A stretch of DNA of 64,000 nt from Fragum whitleyi. Taxonomy: Eukaryota > Mollusca > Bivalvia > Cardiida > Cardiidae. The notes below the pieces were generated by a model. That model was not told the DNA's origin, did not search any database, and saw only the letters and a list, made by a program, of their open reading frames with translations. The stretch covers positions 34,428,215 to 34,492,214 of the forward strand of contig OX411559.1 of assembly GCA_948146395.1 (NCBI GenBank), read 5' to 3'. The position numbers and the translations under genes are program-made. Of the stretch, positions 11,891-23,498 are shown in pieces. Positions within the stretch are counted from its first letter, which is position 1. Each line of letters opens with the position of its first letter.

Positions 11891-12902
11891 CCCCAGTTTA
11901 ATAACGTAATATTTAATTCGGATTTCTCTTGTACTGAAGGTATATATAATGCGGTTGAAAATTTTGTTAATATTTTGAAAAATGCTACCGATCCCCTTTT
12001 CGAGCGAAAAGTAAATATATCTAGATCGAATATTAGTAAATTTTCTGAAACTACCCAGAATGCACCATGGTTTGACGACGAGTGCCGCGAAGCGAAAAGA
12101 CTATACAAAAAATCATTAAATTGCTTTCTTAAGAATAAAACAAATGAAAACAGATCAATTATGTGTGAAAATAAAACAATTTACAAAAAACTTGTACAGA
12201 AAAAGAAAAGGAATTTCAATATGAAGCGGACGAAAGATATTGAAAATCTCCGTAATAAAAAACCAAGGTACTTCTGGAAACTATTTTGTAAAAAGAAAGG
12301 TTCTTTTAATGCAAATATTTCTTCAGGCGATTTTTGTAAATATTTCTCCACTTTACACGATGATATACTTCAAGTTACAGACGAAACTGTCGAGAGTTTT
12401 TGTAGAGATAAAAATCAAAATCTGAGTAACGTATGTTCATTTCAGGAATTAGATAGTCCAATTTGTATCCAGGAAGTTGAGAGAGTAATAAAAGGATTGA
12501 AAAAACAGAAGGCGGCGGGTCTAGACTGTCTCCTTAACGAATTTTTTATCGAATCACGTGATATCATTTCGTCACACATAACTGACCTTTTCAATGGTAT
12601 TTTTAATTCCGGTTGTTATCCGCTTGAGTGGGCTAAAGGAATCATTATTCCGCTTTACAAGAAAAATGACCCAAACGATGTTCAGAATTATCGCGGAATC
12701 ACTTTAATTAGTTGTTTAGCAAAAATATTTACCGGCGTGCTAAATCAACGACTGACGACGCTGTGTGAACAAAACGACATTCTATCAGACGCACAGTTTG
12801 GATTTCGTTCAGGACGATCCACAACTGACGCTATTTTTGTTTTAAATTCTGTCATTCAACATTTTCTTAATCAAAACAAGCGTTTATATTGTGCTTTCAT
12901 AG
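11891..12902 (+). pseudogene. LINE ORF2, linker and N-terminal RT part
   Basis: A 310-codon open stretch from 11975 has a basic linker with WFDDECREAKR and KPRYFWKLF, then RT motifs: KKQKAAGLDCLLNEFF (RT 0/1), WAKGIIIPLYKKNDPNDVQN, YRGITLISCLAKIF (RT 2a), and QFGFRSGRSTTDAIFVLN (RT 2). It stops at RLYCAFI where the inserted element starts at 12903. Removing 12903-13355 restores the frame into FIDMKKAFDSV. Confidence 0.9.
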
Positions 12903-13349
12903 GGTAAGTTCATATCGGACTCGGTTTCGACCCGAATTAACCGGGTTTCCATCAGAACGACCTCGGTTCCGACACTAGTGATGCCATTTTAACCTTTCAA
13001 CCTCGACTCTTCTGATCCTGGGTCAGGCCGGAGTTACTTGGGTTCCAAAATGGCGTCGAAAATAGTGCACAACAATTCGATTACATAAAACAAATGTTCT
13101 CTTTTACTTTAAACGACAAACACTTTTTTCTTGTTTTATATAGTATTTTGCACGAGTTTATCACATTTCTAAATGGGATAACGATATTTCATGATTAATT
13201 AATTATCGTAGCGGTAAATTTGAAGTTTGTTTACTACCACCAGTGGGTAACTCCGTTCACATGAATGTCCTTTCTGCGCATGCATATTACAGTAAATTTT
13301 AGATTATTACATCATCTCACGCGACTCCCGGGCTGCCATTTGAATTTAC
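12903..13349. mobile_element. 447-bp MITE inserted in the LINE RT domain, 6-bp target duplication
   Basis: TCATAG at 12897-12902 and 13350-13355 flanks it exactly, and excising one copy plus the insert rejoins the RT reading frame (a 453-bp unit, divisible by 3). The ends are GGTAAGTTCATAT and, inverted, GTAAATTCAAAT, about 10 of 12 matching as terminal inverted repeats. No coding capacity; the superfamily is unassigned. Confidence 0.8.
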
Positions 13350-14866
13350 TCATAGACATGAAAAAAGCTTTTGATAGCGTTTATAGGAACGGCCTTTGGT
13401 TCAAACTTTCAAATATCTGTATAAACGGTAAATTCCTTAGTATTTTTCGCGACATGTATTCAAAAATCAAGTCATGCATCAAAAGTAGTCATTCCTTTTC
13501 GTCTTTTTTCGAAAGTCCAGTGGGATTGTTGCAAGGGGAGAAAACTTCACCCATTTTATTTTCTCTATTCATAGAGGACCTTGAACTATATTTACAAAAC
13601 AATCCATCATGCGGTCTAAACATCAATGAACTCACTTTAATTCTTTTGTTATTTGCGGACGACATGGTGATTTTTGGTCATAGTCCGACAGATCTTCAAA
13701 ACAGTCTAAATAGACTACACGATTATTGCAATAAATGGGGACTTGAAGTCAACACCAATAAAACGAAAATAGTTGTATTCAGAAAAAGGGGTGTCATTAA
13801 AGATGATGAATGTTGGTTCTACAATAACGAAAAAGTTGAAACGGTGAATGATTTCAGCTATTTAGGAACCGTATTTAATTACACTGGAACATTCTCTTTG
13901 AACCAAAAAGCTCTGGCAGGTAAAGGACTTAAAGCATTAAATATTTTGAACAGTAATTAAAAAGATTGTGATTTTTCACCAAAAACAAATTGCGAGCTTT
14001 TTGACGCATTTGTCGGTTCAATCTTAGGATTTTCCGGTGAAATCTGGGGTTTTTCTAAATCAAAAGAAATTGAAAAGAGTTCATACAAAATTTTGCAAAA
14101 GATTACTTTCTGTTAAAAACACTACATGTAATAATGCTTTATATGGAGAGCTTGGTCGTTATCCTCTATTTATTAGTAGGCTTGCTCGTATAATTAAATT
14201 CTGGCTTAAAGTAATAAACTCTGATAATATTATTATAAAAACATTATATAAAACCCAAATAGATGATTGCGAAAAAGGGTACGATAATTGGTGCAATAAG
14301 ATAAAGAAACTTTTATGTGAAAATGGTTTTGGGTATGTATGGAATAATCCATGTGAAGTCAATGTCAAAACATTCCATAAGATATTTAAACAACGTTTAA
14401 TTGACGCATTCAAGCAGAATTGGTTCGAAAATGTATCTCAATCACCCCTCCTCTCAACATATAGGGCCTAGTGCGTTCAAAACCGAACACGTCTTTGAAA
14501 AGTATTTGGAGCTTTTACCTCGTAAACTAAGAATATATATTTCTCGAATTAGATTATCTTCGCATTCCCTGAAAATTGAAACTGGTAGATATGGGCCAAA
14601 CAGATTAGAAAGAAATCAAAGATATTGTGACTTTTGTAATGAGGGTGATATTGAGGATGAGTTCCATTTCATTTTTGTGTGTAAAAAGTATAACGATTTG
14701 AGAACAAAATATATCGAGAAAAAAATATTATTTGAAACCTAGTATGCAGAAATTCGTATGTCTGAAACAGTCAAAAAATACTAAATATCTATTTAATTTG
14801 GCAAAATATATCAAACTTGCGCTCGAATTAAGAACTTTCACAATTAATTCCATGAGTAACGATTAA
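13350..14866 (+). pseudogene. LINE ORF2, catalytic RT part and C-terminus, broken
   Basis: It starts in RT motif A (DMKKAFDSVYRNGLW), followed by PVGLLQGEKTSPILFSLFIE (motif B region), LLFADDMVIFGHSPTDLQNS (motif C, FADD as the catalytic box), and WGLEVNTNKTKIVVF (motif D). A TAA at about 13957 and frameshifts near 14080, 14430 and 14740 break the C-terminal part. That part carries GELGRYPLFISRLARIIKFW and a Cys/His motif, YCDFCNEGDIEDEFHFIFVC, typical of LINE ORF2 ends. The last frame ends with SMSND and TAA. Confidence 0.9.
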
Positions 14867-15261
14867 TTATCAATAATATATACTTAAGAATTCCAATTAA
14901 TTTCATTTTTTTTCAATACAATTGTGAGATTCAATTTGAATCCGTGTTGCATAAATTTATGTGATGGATTTTAATATCACTTGTCGATTATAATAAAAAA
15001 TGCATTTATAAGTTATTAACAAAAAATAAAAAAAAAGATAGTTGCAATGTTGAAACTTAGGAACTGCCTCATTGCATATTCCTCTTTTCAACGATGCTAC
15101 TATACACTCCTGTAACAAATAACGTTGCTAAAAAATAAAAGAATTTAACGAAGCATCTACTAGCAACGTTATACTAGTCAAATGTCATGTTTTCCTTTGT
15201 TCATGCATGAAACAAAAAATTAGATAAGTTTATTATGTATATATTCTGCGTAATAAATGAA

Positions 15262-15612
15262 CTGGCAGGGCGGGGCTTAACCGTGACGTAATTTGGCGAG
15301 TTAACTTTTTAATAGTTTGGGCTCTTTAAAATTTTAGTCGGTAATCATCGTTAACGCGTGCAAATAACTGTATCCTACAATCTAAAGGATTCACGTGCCT
15401 AGAGAGAGTGAACACATTTCATCGTTTGGTTACCAAAGCCTCGTAACTTCAGCTTGATTAAGCTGAAGTTACCAGGATTTGGTTATCAATCAGGAATTTA
15501 AGGTCTCGAGTTACTTACGTCGACTCTCTTTAGAAGTAGGTTATTTTAGATAAAAGCTGATTTCCCTCAACCTTAAGTGCAACGATCCGTTACTTAGGCT
15601 CCGCCCTGCCAG
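15262..15612. mobile_element. 351-bp inverted-repeat element with CTGGCAGGGCGG ends
   Basis: It starts CTGGCAGGGCGGGGCTTAA and ends as its complement (TTAGGCTCCGCCCTGCCAG, 17 of 19). Inside at about 15432-15482 sits a second palindrome (TAACTTCAGCTTGA and its inverted partner). That core recurs at 34865-34918 and 39015-39074. Confidence 0.8.
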
Positions 15613-15689
15613 GGCATTAATCATGGATAATACTTGCTGTCACGAAACTTCTTCACCATCTGATAACTTTTACGTGTATATGTATATTT

Positions 15690-15755
15690 ATGTATGTTTG
15701 TACGACTAGAAGCTGTTTAAGCTTATGTCAATAAAGAATGTCTATGTCTATGTGA
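15690..15755 (+). mobile_element. Possible LINE 3' end with ATGTCT microsatellite tail
   Basis: TCAATAAAGAATGTCTATGTCTATGT has a polyadenylation-like AATAAAG and then a short ATGTCT repeat, a common ending of truncated LINEs. It may be the true 3' end of the LINE at 10773 if the 15262-15612 element is nested, or a separate relic. Confidence 0.4.
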
Positions 15756-16878
15756 CATTCGGCCTCCTCACGCAAAAATACTTGCCACGAGGTAATATTG
15801 TAACAAAAGAGATCAAATATACTAGTATACATATTGTACAGGAAAACAATACTTCATATTTGTATTGCTTTTACAGTTGGCTAACCTTTTCTGCATTTTC
15901 TTGGCCCTCAAAAATAGCTGAAATTTAAAAATCACGCGAAGTTTTGTTAGCGTGACATTTTTTTCTCCACACTGTTTTCTGACAAATAAATAAAAACTGC
16001 AAAACATAACTCTTTCAGGTAACATATTTGAAAATTATACAAAAATAATAACAAAATATTTTAAGATTAAAATGAAAAGTAAAGATATTACAGATCACTT
16101 ATCATCTGAGTAAGTGACGTAACGTATGTTTTTTTCTTAATGTTACATCTTTTTAGCAAAGTTGTTAAAAAGACCCACGGTTTTGTTTTTAGATTTCTTT
16201 CCACTTGCCTTTGATATATTGATACAAGTCACTTCCGACATCGCATGAGGTGATTTACCACAAATTCGTCTTCAGAATTAAAAATAACTACCGTATAAAT
16301 GGGATACGGAGAAATTCCGTGTTACATCTTACATGCAAATTTCAACCGAACATTGCCATTTTTTCACGCATAAAATTTCATGCTGATGATATTTCGCATT
16401 TGAAAACGATACTTGGTTTTAAAGAATTTAATAACCAACAATTAGGAATATCATACTTGTGGAAATAATTCCTTTAAGCTAATGTACGAACGTAATTGCG
16501 GTAACGAAATTGCAAACTTTTAAACGTACCAAATAACGTGCGCTACGTCATGTGCAAAACGGAGTATAATTGGCAAACTGTTTGCACAGTTTTGACATCC
16601 TGAACGCAGGGCTGATTTATTCGACCATTTAAATTTACTCTTAGAACTCACTCGATTTCCGCTTACATTCAATTTTATTCGTATGACATAGATGTATTCA
16701 CTGACCGTGAAAGCATTTTTTGTGTTGGATACATGCATATTGCTTCAAATGCTACGACGATTTCAGTGACCAAAGTAGAAACTTTTAGCTCCTAAATATT
16801 TCAGCTTGTTTCTTCATTCAATTTATGCAGCTGTAAAGCCACGGAGCACCTCGCCAAATCATAAGTTGATACAATACA
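15756..16878. other. No supported feature
   Basis: AT-rich sequence with scattered short ORFs; no motif or repeat recognised. Confidence 0.35.
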
Positions 16879-17115
16879 GATACAGTTAAAACATTGTGAA
16901 ATTGACATGGTGAAAAATGAATAATGGAATGAATTTGGAATTAAGCTGAATAAATAGGACGAGCGAGAATTGAATATAATTAAATGGAGGTAATATCATA
17001 TGGTTAATTCCGTCCAATCGGAAGAAATAATATAATTTTATTATATCCCTTCGATAACATCTATGTACTATTTCGTTTATGTTCCATTCAGACCATAAAG
17101 GCGCTTATAATCTAC
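16879..17115. mobile_element. One-ended relic of the AGTTAA MITE
   Basis: ACAGTTAAAACATTGTGAAA matches the terminal repeat of the elements at 18631 and 21814, followed by GAATGGAATGAATTTGGAA and GGAGGTAATATCATAT as in their bodies. The other end is not clear. Confidence 0.5.
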
Positions 17116-17343
17116 ACTAGGAGCGTTTAGGAGCGTTTTTGATTGATTGGAGAGAGTAATTTGAAGGCAAACTCATTATTGTTATTGTCTTTTACTTTTA
17201 ACTCATCTTTATATGTGATCTAGGATACAAAAATACATATGTATTAAAGATAGTTACCGTCTAACTCTTGGCAGAATCAATATGCCAAATTGTGTCATAG
17301 CTAAGCCACTTTTGTCGGTAGAATAAAAACACAAAATAATTGC

Positions 17344-17706
17344 CTAAAACAGTTCTTTGATAATAAAACGCCAATGAAAAACAAAATCCCAAATCAAAAT
17401 GGCGTTTATTGATATGTTGGCGCCGGTATTAGTAATAAGGCCAATAGTTTCTGGGAAAATAAAACCAGAGAAATGTACAGGCTTTGGCTCCATCAATTCG
17501 TCTTGTAATGGTTCATAAGAAGAAAGTGCGAGTGCCGAGACTGTAAAACACGCTGGTGCTGGTTCATTAGAAGAACGTGGTAATGCCGAGACGGTGTAAT
17601 ACGCTGGTATTGGTCCATGCAATATATTTCCTAAAAAATCGTCCTCGACTTTTACGATCGAGACAAAGCTGTGCTTGTTCATTTCTAATATATCTGTAAT
17701 TCGCAA
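17344..17706 (-). CDS. Unidentified ORF with an internal duplication (doubtful)
   Basis: One hundred and twenty codons are open on the minus strand. Residues about 36-67 hold two similar blocks, AYYTVSALPRSSNEP and ACFTVSALALSSYEP, followed by a third weaker one. Within the ORF, ATTACAG at about residue 3-5 could be a 3' splice site, so this may be an internal exon and not a start. No family is recognised, and it has no neighbour with supporting signals. It could be a real exon, a repeat-derived ORF or chance in AT-rich DNA. Confidence 0.25.
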   Translation of the reverse strand: MRITDILEMNKHSFVSIVKVEDDFLGNILHGPIPAYYTVSALPRSSNEPAPACFTVSALALSSYEPLQDELMEPKPVHFSGFIFPETIGLITNTGANISINAILIWDFVFHWRFIIKELF

Positions 17707-17946
17707 AAAAGAAATTTCATAATAAAAATCAACAAATAATCATAATGGTTGAAATACTTATGGATTTATATATCTATTCATTAATTTACTATGTCCTTTT
17801 TATAGAAATAAATAAAGTGATATAGAAGTTATATATATCATACGTATTGTAGAAAAAGATGATCGCAGACTTCTAAAAAAAGGAAGTATGTCAAAGCCAC
17901 GCGATAAGGAAAAGGGGATAGGAGGGAGAAAGAGAGAGAAAGGGGA

Positions 17947-18046
<100 letters not shown>

Positions 18047-18109
18047 AAGAGACAGAGCGAAAGAGAGGGGAAATGGCTTGTGCGATAATTTCTTAATTTG
18101 TTTAAATGG

Positions 18110-18372
18110 GCTTTTAAGCTGCTTTCAACAATCTTTCAGTTATTTTGCGGCGGTTGGAGCACCTAACAATGGATTCCTGGTATTTCACACAGCAGTACTA
18201 CCATTACATTCCTTCTTAGCCTCCAGCTGCTATCCAACATAGGTTTACGACTATCGACCCATTGGTGGGAGACAATTAGTGTGGGAAAGAATAAATGCCA
18301 CCGTCGGGGATCGAACCCAGGACCTTTGGTTTGACAGTCCGACGCGCTACCGACTGCGCAATGACGGCGGCA
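18110..18372 (-). mobile_element. tRNA-derived SINE, minus strand, well preserved head
   Basis: The minus-strand head TGCCGCCGTCATTGCGCAGT CGGTAGCGC has an anticodon loop CTGTCAA (Asp GTC-like) and TTCGATCCCCGACGGTGGCA closing the acceptor stem. The 3' domain and TTAAAAGC-type end lie at the low-coordinate side. Anticodon stem pairing is broken on one side, so it is a SINE and not a tRNA gene. Confidence 0.88.
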
Positions 18373-18630
18373 TGGCTATACAAACGTCCGTAAAACACAA
18401 ACCGACATACCATTGAAGGATATCGCCAAACATCTGTCCCTGTGAAAGAAAAATGCAAATAAATGATAATGTCTATCAATTGTGCAGTTGGCTGTGATAG
18501 AATGTTAAACTTTAAATCTAATACTATAAGATAAAACGCTCAATAACATAAAAGAAGGAAACATAGATTACATGTATTTTTCTGCTTAACATATATCCCA
18601 GGGATTTTCCGGAAATAAACGCAATGGACC

Positions 18631-19063
18631 TACAGTTAATAAAGTCGTGAAATTGATATTCACTTCAATCAAAACCATTCAAAATCGATCACTCAGCGCT
18701 CCATTAATTCATTCCATACATTCATTCAAACCATTCAAAAACGCTCAAAATGAATAAAACAGATAAGTTAATCAACTTCATTCAAAATGAATAAAGGAAG
18801 ATCAAAATCACGATTTCACTGACATAATGGTTAGTCTGATTGGTTCCTGAAGGAATAGGAAGCGATTAATGGAACTTGTATTCATATTTCATTAAAGGGA
18901 GAAAATAATTATCACTTATCTTGTTAATCCAGTACAAAATTGGCGTTAATGGATTACCTCCCTTTAATTTCACTCAAAATTAGATCAACACACTCATTCA
19001 ATTCCATTCCAAAATCATTCCAATACCATTCGGCATGTCAAATTCACGATGTTGAAAACTGTA
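18631..19063. mobile_element. MITE with ACAGTTAA terminal repeats, copy 2
   Basis: TACAGTTAATAAAGTCGTGA AATTGATA is matched inverted by TGTCAAATTCACGATG...AACTGTA. Internal CATTCATT-rich arms and CCTCCCTTTAATTTCACTC are shared with 2797-3213 and 21814-22249. Confidence 0.78.
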
Positions 19064-19149
19064 TCCCTTTCGTATTTCAACTTGCCCAGTAAGTATTTCT
19101 TTGATCTTGTAGTTCAGTATCTTTCAATTGTTAAGCCATATGATATGTG

Positions 19150-19378
19150 TTAACACTTTCCTGTTTTTCAAAATTTTGGACCTGTCCAAATTCAAAGGTT
19201 TTGCAGACAAAAATTCAAAGTGGATTTAATTTGAAAAATAACCATTCAGTAGGGTAGAAAATAGTGTGAAAAAAGAAGAAATTGCTTGTCAGGAGCAATT
19301 TCTTCTTTTTTCACAATGTTTTCTCAATCATAAAATCACAGGCACGTAAAAAGCAGGGATTAAACAGCAAATGGTTAA
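19150..19378. mobile_element. TTAA-flanked hairpin MITE (piggyBac-like), copy 1
   Basis: TTAA sits at both ends (19150 and 19375). The terminal repeats TTAACACTTTCCTGTTT and TTAACCATTTGCTGTTT (inverted) are near matches. The centre GAAGAAATTGCTTGTCAGGA folds against GCAATTTCTTCTTTTTTC. Copies at 41263-43027 (split) and 48509-48737. TTAA targets and CCCTTT-like ends suggest piggyBac mobilisation. Confidence 0.75.
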
Positions 19379-20043
19379 TTGGTCTAATTTAAAGCGATAT
19401 ATCGAAGTTATTTACTTCAACTGAAAACTCGTGAATATTCCCATGATGTTCTGCAACCTGAAAGTTCAGTAAGATATTTTATGCGGACATTATAGTCGAA
19501 TGCACGCTTAGAAAAACACGGAATGGTATAAAACTTATAACTTTCAAAGCGAGATTGAATATCACGAATGTCGTGCTATATATAACACTATTAAGACGTC
19601 ATGAAAAAATCTTTCTCGGTATTTTTGGTGAAAACATTAGACGTCGTCAAGACAAACGTTACTCGTTTACAGCCAGTGCAAAACCGTCTTCGTGTCTTCA
19701 TCTAGATATACAAAGATTCTTATTTAGCCGCTTCAAAATCTTAATTTTAAAAAAAAACGCTCCTTCTTCAAAATCGAAAAGTTCGTCAATACCTATCCAC
19801 TTTTTCAGAACCATTTTCAGATGACCAGAGTTCCGGGGCGAGTTCAGAGTTTATTAAGACAGTCAGGTACGCCAACCCAGCCAATACCATTGTTCGCAGC
19901 ATTTTCGTTAAGGTCAAACTATTCAGTACTGTAAAGATATAGAGGACAACTGTATATTGAAGTGAAAAATCGAATTTATCTTGGTTTGAGTGAATAAAAA
20001 AAGCTACATTTATACGACTGTCGAAGCAAGGAGGAAAAATACC
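19379..20043. other. No supported feature
   Basis: An 89-codon ORF at 19555-19824 has no motif. Nothing else recognised. Confidence 0.35.
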
Positions 20044-20120
20044 GCTGGCTCAGCGCGAAACAGTTGTAACTCCCTATAAACATATAGGGAGTTACAACTG
20101 TTTCGCGCTAAGCCATCGAT
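20044..20120. repeat. 77-bp hairpin, GGCTCAGCGC family, copy 1
   Basis: Arms GGCTCAGCGCGAAACAGTTG TAACTCCCTATA and the near-perfect inverse ending GCGCTAAGCC, with loop AACA. Copies at 39542-39622 and 39744-39824. Confidence 0.85.
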
Positions 20121-21813
20121 AAAGGTTTTGTTGTATTCGATATAAAAAGAATAACGATCTGACAGAAACACAGAACGCAATTTTATACTTAGTTCCAAAA
20201 GAAAGTGTGCACTTTTGAATTTTGAATATCTCTGAAATTATGCAATCTATCGTCATGCAGTGTCGCATGACTATCCCGAAGAGTATTTGCAAACGTTATT
20301 TGATAACAAAAATCACACAATGAGCAAACATTTCTGCTAAATTGAGACATTTGATTTTGCATGTTTTGCATGTGCAACACGCGTTAGTCGAATAATAGTT
20401 CTGAAAATGCATTCAGTTCAATCTTTGTGGCTTCCCTGAGCATAAAATCACATCTTCAATGCAATTGTGCATAATGCTACAGCGTAGTTTGGCTAGCAAT
20501 AAACGTTGTTGAATAAACTCGAACCCTGTCAGATTTAAAACGTCATTAAAATTGATTAAGCATTCATGTTCCAATAGGAATCGAGGTCATCATTTTGTAA
20601 GGTCTTTAATAAGCAAATCGAAATGTCATAGAACGCAATGGCACCATTCAACGACAAAGTTACTGGCCTAACAACGTAGCAATGTCTAACGTTGACGTAC
20701 ACGTAACGTCCGCATAATAATTAAGACTTTTGTTTGGAAATGGCTTGGAATGGCTTCTCAAACTCTATAAGTCAACATCAACACATAGCTTTTACCAAAG
20801 AAAAAGTTGTAAGGAGATCAAATCGCAACAATTTAAGTTCTGCCTGCGCGTATGCAGCATGCGATACGATCTGACAGAAAAACAGAACTCAATTCTATTT
20901 ATTTAATGCAAAAATGAGACGAAATGGGAGCATTCTAGATCAAATTAGATAATGTCATTTTTTCAAGTTTTAGACCGTTATCATACGGAACTTCTTTGTG
21001 AAAAGTGGTAAATTAATAGATAAGTGCTTACAATTTTTTTCTTGAAGCTTTGAAAATTTTTCAGCAAATCAGCTCGAGAATGTGATATACAAAATAAAAG
21101 ATAAAATAACTATTTCTTGATGTAGAAAAAACGTGGTTTTGTGTAACAGTTATCAGATTTATAACACTTAGCATTTAACTTAAAAGTTTAGAAGCAAAAT
21201 ATTTCGTTAATTTTTCGTTACCTTAAATCATGCAGAATCAAAAGCAGTAATGAAAATCCTCGTTCGTTTATTTTATCACGCGTGTCTGATGAATTTCTAA
21301 ATTGCATCTCGCCATGCAAAAATGGCCATCTTTCGTTTGTCGAAAAACAGGTATTACAAAATCTGATCTAAATAGTATAATTTACTTTACATGGTTTAAT
21401 TAATTAAATTCAAGTCAGTGTATCATAGTTTTAAGCACAGAACATTTTCTTACAATAACATAGTGTGAAAATGAAAGGTTTATAAAAATTGTGATATTGC
21501 AAGAAGCATATTTCGTTAAATACATCAAGAAGATTTCCTCAACTTATATGCATGAAAGATAAATTTACACAGTTTGACTAATTCTTTTGTAGTTTCATGA
21601 CGAACTTGGATTGAAAGAAGTAAGATGACCAAAGACAGCTTGTATACCATATACCCTGGTCGTGAAGAAGCCGGAATATCCCTGCTTTGAGAGGGGGTAT
21701 AGATTTAGATCACTCTGTACATTATTATATGCAGTCTGATATTAGTCTATACGACCTAATTTTCCTTTACAGACCAGAACAGTTAAAAAATAGTATTTAC
21801 CAAAATTAACACT
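20121..21813. other. Unannotated 1.7 kb
   Basis: Overlapping short ORFs only (20010-20380 minus). No motif, repeat family or RNA gene recognised. Confidence 0.35.
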
Positions 21814-22249
21814 TACAGTTAACAACATCGTGAATTTGAAAATGTGAATGATTTTGGAATGATTTAGGAATGAAATTGAATGAGTGTGTGGAGCGAGTTT
21901 TTAGTGAATTTAATGAGAGGTAAACCAATATCGCAAACTTTGTTCAGCATGAACCTCGATTACCTCCCTTAATAAAATATGCAAATAAGTTATATACACA
22001 GCTTCCTACTTCTTCAATAACCTATTAGACGCTTACAATTTGATTGTGTCTGTGAAATCGCGATTTTTGTTCTATCCAAACTTATTTTGAACAACGTTGT
22101 TGAATCTATATTTTTCAATGGGTTTGAGCTTTTTGAGTGGTTTTAAATGGTTTGAATGAGTGTTTCGAATGAATGAATATGCGCTTAGTGAGCGATTAAG
22201 AATGGTTTTGATTGAGGCAAATGTCAATTTCACGATGTTACTAACTGTA
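21814..22249. mobile_element. MITE with TACAGTTA terminal repeats, copy 3
   Basis: TACAGTTAACAACATCGTGA ATTTG at the left, TCAATTTCACGATGTTACTA ACTGTA at the right, the best preserved ends of the family. Inside, in the opposite orientation to copies 1 and 2, are GATTACCTCCCTTAAT and GAATGAATGAATATGC. Confidence 0.82.
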
Positions 22250-22333
22250 CTCACACTTTGTGCATCCAGTGATATAAACACTTTAATTTTAAGGTAACTT
22301 TGTCTCTTTTTTTTCTTTTTTATTGAATCAATT

Positions 22334-22341
22334 TATTATTA

Positions 22342-22426
<85 letters not shown>

Positions 22427-22436
22427 CATTATTATT
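22334..22436. repeat. (ATT)n microsatellite, about 100 bp
   Basis: ATT repeats with two ATC variants. On the minus strand this reads as poly-Asn, giving a spurious ORF at 22320-22568. Confidence 0.97.
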
Positions 22437-22613
22437 GTAACATATATTATTCAGTACATTTGGCCCTGAGAAAATTGAGTCACCATTGAGGCCTAAAAAA
22501 ATGCTTGTGTATGGGGTTTCAGAGTGAAATTTTCTAAGTAAGGTTTGTAGGCTTTTTTCTGGCAACATGCTGACATGAGTTCGGTTTATATTGAAATGAT
22601 AAGTCCAAAATTA

Positions 22614-22787
22614 AAGTTTATCGTAATTCTATGTGAGATAGTAGCTGGAGGCTAGGAAAGGATGTGATAGTTGTACTGGTGAGCGAAATACCAGAAATCC
22701 ATTGTAAGGTGCTCCAGCCGTCGCGTTATAACTGAAAAAAATGTTGAAAGCGGCGTTAAGTTCTTTTCAATCAATCAATAAAACCAT
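22614..22787 (+). mobile_element. 5'-truncated SINE
   Basis: Only the 3' half is present: AGCTGGAGGCTAGGAAAGGA, GGTGCTCCAGCCGTCGCG, AAAGCGGCGTTAAG and an (AATC)n tail. The tRNA head is missing. Confidence 0.8.
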
Positions 22788-23167
22788 AATTTAAGTACTA
22801 AGCAATCAAAAAGCTAAATAAAACACAATAAGGGTTTAAATATGCTTCTAATTTTGACATTTTGGTTTAAAATCAAAGTTTCTGGATGCATGGCTGAATT
22901 TTCTTATAGCAAGGAATTTTTATGGCATTTTTCCTTAATCCTTATCTTTAATTTTCGCAAGATAAGAAAAAAAAGAATAGGCAAATATTTGTATGTAGGG
23001 TCGGAAACCCTTTACACCGATATTTTTGTAGACCCGATATTTCTCATTTCCCTGATGTTACCCAGGTGTGTTACGTGACTATGCGTGCCTTTTTGATGAG
23101 TTTTGTTCGTGCATCATGAGCAGATATTTAACAGCTTGGACATCCATTCAGTGTACCATATATATAA

Positions 23168-23498
23168 AAGTAATACGTACTTAGTGTATTATATAAAAAA
23201 AATATATCTAACGAGGTTGGGAGAATTGAAAATTGTCGAGGCTCTGCCGAGACAATTATCAATTCCCACAACCGAGTAAGATATTTTTTTCATACAATAC
23301 GCTAAGTACGAAGGCCTATCATATTTATCTTATAACCTCTATTTGCCTTGTATTCGTCGGTGTCTCTAACTGAAATGCAAGTTTCTAGAAATAAACGCAT
23401 TATATCTTTGTTCTAAAAATAACTACATGTATGTGACATCATAAGAAATATCATACGGGATGTTATCATACGGATATTTGTATAGTTATAAGATAAAT
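23168..23498. mobile_element. MITE, TATCTAACGAGGT family, copy 2
   Basis: The central hairpin GTCGAGGCTCTGCCGAGAC is flanked by inverted ATATCTAACGAGGTTGGGA and CCACAACCGAGTAAGATAT. The right part through GTTATAAGATAAAT parallels 7840-8130. Confidence 0.7.

Larger units (their letters stand above)
10773..14866 (+). mobile_element. Decayed non-LTR retrotransposon (APE endonuclease/RT LINE), 5'-truncated
   Basis: In order along the plus strand: the tail of an ORF1-like protein, an APE-type endonuclease, a reverse transcriptase, and a C-terminal Cys/His motif ending at TAA 14864-14866. The reading frame changes several times and has several in-frame stops, so it is dead. The RT part is split by a foreign insertion at 12903-13349. 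The 3' end is uncertain: an A-rich run at 15020-15040 or, if the 15262-15612 element is nested, the AATAAAG(AATGTCT)n-type tail near 15731-15753. The clade is not resolved (CR1/Jockey-like range). Confidence 0.9.

Noticed and set aside
12903..13355. Spliceosomal intron in the LINE
   Set aside because: GT-AG excision leaves one extra base and a frameshift, while an exact 6-bp direct repeat explains the gap as a transposon insertion.
22320..22568. Poly-Asn protein
   Set aside because: It is an (ATT)n microsatellite read on the minus strand.
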